Source of the DNA: Pristionchus mayeri
Lineage: Eukaryota > Nematoda > Chromadorea > Rhabditida > Neodiplogasteridae
Direction: 5' to 3'
Assembly: GCA_036245805.1 (NCBI GenBank)
Contig: BTRK01000004.1
Span: 5,022,001 to 5,086,000 of the forward strand
DNA length: 64,000 nt
Below are positions 57,237-64,000 of this stretch, piece after piece; position 1 is the stretch's first letter; each line of letters starts with the position of its first letter. The notes under the pieces were generated by a model. That model had not been told where the DNA came from. It worked only from the letters and a program-made list of their open reading frames with translations, and did not search any database. The position numbers were made by a program, and so were the translations under genes.

Positions 57237-58492
57237 CACGCGCATCACGAGTCAGTGGATGAGAACAGCACCCCTCGGGAACATTTTCGAAAAAGTTGCC
57301 TCCGTTTTGGCTCATATTATGATGGGAGAATACCATAGAGAGATGATTTCGAAATATATATATCATTGGTCCCAGAGCCGGCTTTTAGGAATTTTCCGGT
57401 TTTGCACCTGGCTATACTGTATTTCAACTCCCAAAAGCGCTGAAAAGTTGGTTTTGGTCTTAAAATGTTCGTAAAAATATTTTCAGAAACTTTTCTGTTG
57501 TGAGTAAGACGATTGGACATCAATGAAAAACTATGCGCTTGAAAAACGAGTTGTCGGATCAAAATAAAAATATTTTTTCTATCAAGCTTTAGAGTGATAC
57601 ATATTTTTAATGCGGAATATGAAAGAATAAGTGTTCCTACTTGATATAAAAATATGAAAAGCAAAATTTAGGGTAGGCCCTTTTCTGCATTTTTCACTCA
57701 AACATGGCATACTGAAGAAAAAGTCAAAAAATGTGAATTTTTCATTTCTGATATTTCTTTTTCTAACTTTTCAAAACATATATTGGTGTGACGTAGAAGT
57801 GGAAAATTCTCTTTTGGAAGACGAGTTTGTGAATATGTCTCGATAAATAAATTTAAAAATTCAAAATACAAAAATAATACATATTTTTTCATGCCAAGCA
57901 CATACTCGCGAATTCTTCTTCCAAAAGAGAATTTTCCACTTCTACGTCACACCAATACATGTTTTGAAAAGTTAGAAGAAGAAATATCAGAAATGAAAAA
58001 TTCACATTTTTTGACTTTTTCTTCAGTATACCATGTTTGAGTGAAAAATGCAGAAAAGGGCCTACCCTAAATTTTTCTTTTCATATTTTTATATCAAGTA
58101 AGAACACTTATTCTTTCATATTCTGCATTAAAAATCTGTATCACTCTAAAGCTTGATAGAAAAAAATATTTTTATTTTGGTCCAAAAACTAGTTTTTCAA
58201 GCGCATGGTGTTTCATTGTTATCCAATCATCTTGCTCAAAACAGGAAAGTTTCTGGAAATATTTTCCCCCACATTTTAAGACCAAAACCAACTCTCCCGC
58301 GCATCTGGGAGCTGAAATAGAGTGTAGCCAGGTGCAAAACCGGAAAATTCATAAAGGCCGGCTCTGGGACCAATGACCTATATTTTTCGAAATCGTCTCT
58401 CTAGGGTATTCTCCCATCATAATAGGAGCCAAAACGGAGACAACTTTTTCGAAAATGTTCCCGCACATCTCCACTGGCTCGTGATACACGTG
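57237..58492. mobile_element. TTAA-flanked foldback element, copy 2 (about 1.26 kb)
   Basis: TTAA at 57233-57236 and 58493-58496 flank ends CACGCGCATCACGAGTCAGTGG and CCACTGGCTCGTGATACACG. Arms are near-complementary to a centre near 57870. It shares internal blocks with the element at 34942-35986 and begins 20 bp after the decayed mariner. No transposase is present. Confidence 0.8.
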
Positions 58493-58720
58493 TTAAATTA
58501 TAATTAACACGCAAATCATACTCGTACATTTTAATAACAAATTCGCGTAAAAGAGCAAGGCGAAAATACGACAGGCACACATAGAGAACTAAATTAATGG
58601 TACAAATGGAGTGCATCAATATAACAAGGGTAACGTCAAGTTCTGAATTGGGACGAGAAAATAATAAAAAATACAATTCTTGCACTATTAAAGTTCACGT
58701 GATTACCAGTCCCTGTTTTT

Positions 58721-60368
58721 TCAAGTGATAATTTGGGGAGGAATCCCAAGGGTGATGGAGTGTCTCTTATCACGACGAAAGGGCGCCATCAGCAGCATTC
58801 GGAAGGTGTTGTTCATTAGGAGAGCAACTGAGGAGCAGACGAGACCGTGGATGCAGAAGATCGTGAGGGCGAAGACGAAGAGCACTACAGAGGGAGGGAA
58901 TGAAATCGGCACTCGGTCGGACGAGAACTATCGACGTCATGCTGCCTTTGAGATATATCAAAAGGCGGCATTACGTCATAGTTCTCATCCGGCGTAGTGC
59001 CATGAAATCACGCAGACTTTGCTATCAAAGATATACGAATTTTCACATGAAAAGGCAGATCTACAAACACTTTTAGAGACTAGTGTGAACTCACGGTGAG
59101 AGTTAATGGTGAACCAGGCTCTCGATAAAATGAAGATAACCGGGATGAAGATGACGGAAAAGTAGGCGACAAACTGAAACCAATTCGAATAACTGCTCTT
59201 TTTTTTGGGACTTTATCATAATTTTTAGGACGCATTCAGCGCTCGATGTATACGATTTGCATAGCTACCTGATTTGCATAGTTATCGACATACTTGCATG
59301 AATAGGTTGCTCATCGCTTTCTGCGCTCGTCTCTTCGCCGCTACCGATCTATTGGTAGTGGAGTGGATGACGGCACTCGTGTGGACAACGAGGATCACGC
59401 AGAGCACAGAAATAACGATCTGTGTTGTGTTCACTTTCACTTTCAATGCATGCAAAACTCACAATAACAAGGGCAATGTACGTGAATATGTAGAGTAGCT
59501 GAGGCCTCAGCGCTATTGAATACACCACGTAGCCAGGTTTTTCCAAGAGCCATTTCATTTCCGGATTTGCCTTAACTTTTATGCTTGTTTTTTTTTAATC
59601 ACGTTTGAGTGCACAATCTGTACCCACCTCCATTCTTTTTGCCGAATCCTCATCTGACAACTTGGCCGAGCTAAACGAGATTGGGCCGGCCGCCGAGAAA
59701 ATTACAGCCACGTTGATTGCTACCCTGCAAGGGCCGAAATTGCATGTTATTAGGCGTACGAAGGTTGTAGATGCAGCTATCTTTCAACGTCCAAACCACC
59801 TGAAGCCAGTGCGAGACAATTTAGCTCGTGAAGACGGCGGCAGCAGCTTCTGATGACGTTGAAGCATGCAGATGAAAAAGCAAGCAAATGTCTCCAGCGC
59901 AACAATGAACATGAAAATCTGGAAGTTATTAAATTCACGGGAATATATGACGCCGGAAACTCACAAATTGTTCGTGAAAGCTCATGCCCGCAACACGACA
60001 GAGAAAACCCGTACAGTAACCGGCGAAGAAGGGAAGAGGGATTATGGGGACGAAAAGACAGCATGCGTGGGCGTCAAAGATGATGAAACACATCTGAAAT
60101 AGAACACACTTTGCCTTTATTGGAAGTGTGTCGGAAAACACTGAGCTACCTGCAACGCTATCAATCCCAGTCGATATCGTCTCGAAGACATGGGTGTTCT
60201 GTAGATGATGAGAATGATCATCAAGCACGAGAGGAGTAGGGATAAGAGGCCACAGAAAAGGAGCAGCCAAGTGTGGACACACTCAACAGTGGGACTGATG
60301 GCGAAGGTGAAATTGCTGATGATGGAGTAGGGATTGGTAGTGGTCTCCACCATGTCTGAAAGCCACAC
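58721..60368 (-). CDS. Serpentine chemoreceptor, srh-like (7TM GPCR), second gene
   Basis: Exon pieces on the minus strand follow the srh order. TM1 exon at 60368-60150 (CGLLSLLLSCLMIILIIYRT then PMSSRRYRLGLIALQ). TM2 exon at about 60092-59960 (DAHACCLFVPIIPLPFFAGY). TM3 exon near 59945-59820 (FMFIVALETFACFFICMLQR). TM5 exon near 59734-59630 (VAINVAVIFSAAGPISF). Then exons near 59560-59460, the TM6 exon near 59450-59290 (TTQIVISVLCVILVVH), one near 59180-59100 and the last at 58935-58721 (FPPSVVLFVFALTIFCIHGL). ATG is at 60368 or 60353. No stop breaks the pieces, but I did not verify every junction, so a decayed copy cannot be excluded. Confidence 0.65.
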
Positions 60369-60429
60369 TACATAGCCGCGACTAGGTAACGAGTACGAGT
60401 CGAGAAAATGCTACGAGACGGGGAATTGA

Positions 60430-61440
60430 GTGAAGGTTGAGTAGACACATACATGCAGAATGAAACCTCGATATAGAAGATAAAGATCAGAAGCGAGTTT
60501 AAATATCTGTTTGAAAATGGCACAATTTCGCAGAAAATTGCGTGATATAATGGGCGGGTGGAGAATGGCATTTTCGTAGACTTTCGTCTGGTTCATTGCA
60601 CATGAAGATCAAAAAAGGGTTCACGAACATTGAATGAGACGGAAACTGCTCAGTGGGCAGGACAATGAAAAACTCAGTTGCTATATCTGGCAAAATTTCA
60701 TTAAAACGGCTTTAGCATACACAGGCCTAGTCTCGTGATTTCCTGCTCTGCATTCGCCTTCAGTTTATTTTTACCTCTCATCGAATAATTTAAGTCAATT
60801 GAAAGAACGTCAAAACTGAGGCTGCTAACTGTATCATTTGGGCTTCATTCTTTCGCAAATATTGTGAGTTCGGAAAGGAGTGGGAAGTTATAAATAAGAA
60901 TCGAACAGATCCAAAGCAATTTGCTCGTCTGGAACACAACAATCGATTATTTGAAATATGTCAACAAAGACTGGAAACAAGTCATGCTGAAACGACAGCT
61001 ATGCGAGCATTCTTCTTTTTCTTAATGAAAAACGAATATGAAAAACGCCAATAATTAGTCTGAAATACAAAAATTTTGTTCGTTTACAAGTTGAAGGTTC
61101 CCTCACCCGTCGACTCCGTGAGTCAGATGCCAGATAAATGTGGTCGAGAGAAATTTCGCTGAAAAGAAATTTATTTGGATATAATTAGTACATTGAGCAT
61201 ACAGAAATCATCAGACATCCTTGGAGTAAGAAAAGCAAAAATTTTCAATGTCACCAGAAGAGGAATGCTCTGACTGAATGCCTGTGAGGAAACACATGAG
61301 TATTCTGGCTGTGAAGGCATAGTTTTGAAAATGGAACCTGCTTGAATAGTCTAATTTCGATTGATCTTGCCTTTGAACTTGAGGTGACTGGCTTATCGAT
61401 CCCCTGTTGAGTAGATAGGGAACCTATCGAAACTTATTAA
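60430..61440. other. Intergenic, no gene recognised
   Basis: Upstream flank of the second srh-like gene. Short open frames exist but lack splice context. A minus-strand segment at 61442-61550 reading NGVEVSLILLVDVATLVHLR could be a stray receptor exon. Confidence 0.35.
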
Positions 61441-61569
61441 TTCAAACCTTGGAGTGAGTTACTCTGAGATGTACGAGCGTGGCCACATCAACGAGCAAAA
61501 TCAATGATACCTCCACCCCATTGGATAGGTCAATTATGAAACTGGTACGGAATAGTGATGACAAAACGG

Positions 61570-61740
61570 AAGTCGGCATCTTGTCGGAAAAGACTCGATT
61601 TCCACGCCTTGCCGGCAAGGCCGCCCTTTCAACTGGCTCTTGCCGGCTTGAGGAGGGGGAGGGAAGCGCCCTTGCCGGCAAGCTTGACCTTTCAACGGGA
61701 GAGTTGTCGGCGCGCCGACAAGAGACGGCCGGCCGGTAGA
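61570..61740. repeat. Cluster of short perfect GC-rich palindromes
   Basis: CTTGCCGGCAAG occurs at 61608-61619 and 61671-61682. TTGTCGGCGCGCCGACAA follows at about 61704-61721, then CGGCCGGCCG. The palindromes are linked by partly repeated CTTTCAAC segments. The block is far richer in GC than its surroundings and looks like a short transposon or structured repeat. Confidence 0.6.
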
Positions 61741-61844
61741 TCAAGGCGGTCAGGAAGGGAATAAAGAACCATTTCGAGCACAGTATTCAAAGTTGGGTGG
61801 GTGTTTGGTGTGAACTAATTGGAGTAATGTTAAAACAGCCAATT

Positions 61845-62160
61845 ACATCATCATTACGCAATATTACGTCATTCTTATGAAATATGACGTTTTTAGTCAA
61901 GAAAACTCGTCAAACTTAATGAAAATAATGGGTTAAGAAGGCATTTGATGCGGGGCGATTTCGCCATCAATCGCATTTATCGATTTCGTCATGACAATGC
62001 AATATGACGTCATCCTTATTCATTTTTGCCCATTTTACACATAATTCACCGTAAGATCAACGCCAATCATCGGTAAAGGAGTAATTCGATAAGGGACGTT
62101 TTCAAATTCAATCGTATTTAACGATTTCGTCATCACTACCTAATATTACGTCATTATAAT
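61845..62160. repeat. Degenerate tandem repeat with CRE-like motifs
   Basis: Three loose copies of a roughly 140-bp unit, each containing AATATKACGTCAT. Motifs: TTACGTCAT at 61864-61872, TGACGT at 61885-61890, perfect TGACGTCA at 62005-62012 and TTACGTCAT at 62146-62154. CGATTTCGTCAT also recurs before the second and third. These fit bZIP (CREB/ATF) sites. Confidence 0.55.
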
Positions 62161-62259
62161 TAAATTTCTTCCATTTCACTCACAATTCGATGTGCTGACT
62201 TCAGGTAGAGATCGAAAGGAAGAGATAGAGAGAGTGATATTGATCAAGGGGAATATATG

Positions 62260-63275
62260 ATTGCGTTTGTCAAGAATCGAGCAAATTCGGACTGTTCTGG
62301 CACAGCTGATAAAATCTCGATTTTCTGTAACTCTGCATTTTGGGGTTATTTCAGGTGCTGAAAACGATGGGAGCACCCATTTTTCCCCAAAGTTGACGTT
62401 GGCTCCAGACGATGTCACGTCGAAAACACATTTTCTAATATAGCGCGGCTCCCAAATGTGCTAAAATTACTTGGACATGTTTTCCGGGGTAGAATTTCAT
62501 GCTGATTACGCCTATCTGCTTCATTTTTCATGAATAATTAAAATAAATTTTTAAAATCTATATTTTCTCAGAGGCAAAAGTGACCTTAGCGAGTTACATG
62601 GTTAGAAGCGCCGTGAAGAGAGGATTCAGAATCTTTGTTTTCGTCCAATTTCATGCATCGACTTTTATTATTGCCAAAATTTAGTGATTCCAAATGTGGG
62701 CAAACGTAGCAGCTTCTACCCTCCTCTCCCTTCCCTCGTCTGTTTACCCTCTGGAAGTTCTCTCCCCTCTCTGCACTCTCTCGCCTCTGCGCTCTCTCTC
62801 GCTTCTCTCGAGAGAGGAGGGATACAGCGTCTATGATTGCCCACATTTGGAATCACTAAATTTTGGCAATAATAAAAGTAGATGCATGGAATTGGACGAA
62901 AACAGAGATTATGAATCCTCTCTTCACGCCGGTTTTAACCATGTAACTCGCTAAGGTCACCTTTGCCTCTGAGAAAAGATAGATTTTAAAAATATATTTA
63001 AAAGTATTCATGAAAAATGAAGTAGATAGGCGTAATCAGCATGAAATTCTACCCGGAAACCATGTCCGCGTAATTTTAGCTTATTTGAGAGCAGCGTTTT
63101 ATTAGAAAATGTGTTGTCGACGTGACGTCGTCTGGAGCCAACGTAAACTCTGGGGACAAAATGGATTCGTCCATCGTTTTCAGCACCTGAAATAACCCCA
63201 AAATACAGAATTTCGGAGAAATGATATTTTTGTACTGTGCCGGGTCTTGCTCGTTTCTTAGGCAAACGGGCTCAT
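62260..63275. repeat. Large foldback element (about 1 kb)
   Basis: GGGGTTATTTCAGGTGCTGA at 62341 pairs with TCAGCACCTGAAATAACCCC at 63179-63198. Matching continues inward through GGCTCCAGACGATGTCACGT, ATTCATGCTGATTACGCCTA-type blocks and CCAAATGTGGGCA/TGCCCACATTTGG to a CT-rich loop near 62790. Arms are mildly diverged. No coding content is evident. Confidence 0.75.
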
Positions 63276-63635
63276 ATGTCAACAACTAGCGTGCCGAAAA
63301 GGTCAGCCTGTTTACCTGCAAATTATGGTCATGATCGATTCCTCCCATCCTTCGTTTATCAGGCTTCTCACGAGAGAATCAGGACAAAACGCCTGAATCG
63401 TGGTACAATCGATTTCATATTTTTGGCAGTTCTTAGGGTAGTATCTTTTGCTGAATCCCATTTCGGGTCGTGCGGCAGCCTAGTTCCGTCCGCGACTGCA
63501 GCAGGTTGCTGCAATGTTTCGAAAGACTTTTGAAAAAAATGCATTTGAAATTGGCTTCAAAATGCTTTAATCGAAGTTAAATTTGTCCGGTAGGCATCAA
63601 TTATGACCTAATTTGAATATCCAGGCCAAATTTCA

Positions 63636-64000
63636 GGTAGATCAAACCAGTCGTTCTCAGCAGTTTTTGCGCTGTAACTTTTTTAGTTTGAAATTGCAAC
63701 AAACCAAACTTTTGCATCTTTTAAAGCATTTAATTCTGCGTCGACTTGATTTTTTGTGGATTTTTCCCATATGGTCTTTCATGTTTCACATTCCAAAAAC
63801 TTCGAAAAACCCATTGAATTTAGGCAAAACCCGCGCTTTTTCGCAGTTTTTAGGATGGGAAACATGAAAGACCATATGGGAAAAATCCACAAAAAATCAA
63901 GTCTACGCAGAATTAAAAGCTCTAAAAGCTGCAAAAGATTGGTTTGTTGCAGTTTCGAACTAAGAAAGTTAGATCACAAAAACTTCTCAGAACGACTGGT
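63636..64000. repeat. Foldback element reaching the window end
   Basis: GATTTTTTGTGGATTTTTCC at about 63749 pairs with GGAAAAATCCACAAAAAATC at about 63879, centre near 63820. The outer part, ACCAGTCGTTCTCAG, pairs with CTGAGAACGACTGGT at 63986-64000, so the element probably continues beyond the window. Confidence 0.75.

Noticed and set aside
1..64000. CRISPR-like arrays and bacterial operons
   Set aside because: The regular repeats are coding mucin units or a minisatellite with no spacers, and every gene has introns.

Overview
The window is nuclear DNA from a nematode. Every gene I could rebuild is a multi-exon eukaryotic gene with GT-AG introns, many under 100 bp. The families fit a free-living rhabditid-type worm: srh- and srd-type chemoreceptors, a receptor guanylyl cyclase, VWA plus C-type lectin genes and a P450. 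High intron density and many foldback transposons would fit a diplogastrid such as Pristionchus, but that is inference. I see no bacterial, CRISPR or rRNA features. Exons were joined by hand from splice signals and codon phase; in most models every exon length agrees with the phases, which is the main evidence given.

Layout. 1-3022 (-): facilitative sugar transporter, 3' end outside the window. 3491-3668: short Helitron. 4636-5005 (+): 90-aa single-pass membrane protein. 5705-10922 (+): 11-exon membrane-anchored protein of unknown function whose introns hold a hAT-like MITE, a large foldback, an apparently intact mariner and another foldback. 12426-13137 (-): a neuropeptide-like precursor made of duplicated 72-nt exons, each giving one copy of the same KR-flanked peptide. 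15110-16959: giant foldback. 17480-33407: a tandem duplication carrying two VWA / C-type-lectin / mucin-repeat / ML-like secreted protein genes. Copy B is intact (1721 aa); copy A has one disabling deletion and a LINE fragment beside it.

33813-36407 (-): srh-type receptor. 37983-43249 (+): SLC16 monocarboxylate-type transporter. 43830-45066 (-): srd-like receptor. 45501-50883 (-): receptor guanylyl cyclase. 51790-52386 (+): 93-aa helical protein. 52944-55851 (+): complete 499-aa cytochrome P450. 55970-57213: decayed mariner-like element. 58721-60368 (-): second srh-like receptor. The last 3.5 kb is repeats: palindromes, CRE-like motifs and two foldbacks.

Themes. Three chemoreceptors and a receptor guanylyl cyclase, all on the minus strand, form a sensory neighbourhood. 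The lectin pair shares an almost identical GATA-rich upstream block, suggesting intestinal expression. The most likely undescribed item is the peptide precursor: five peptide copies are identical in protein while their codons differ silently.
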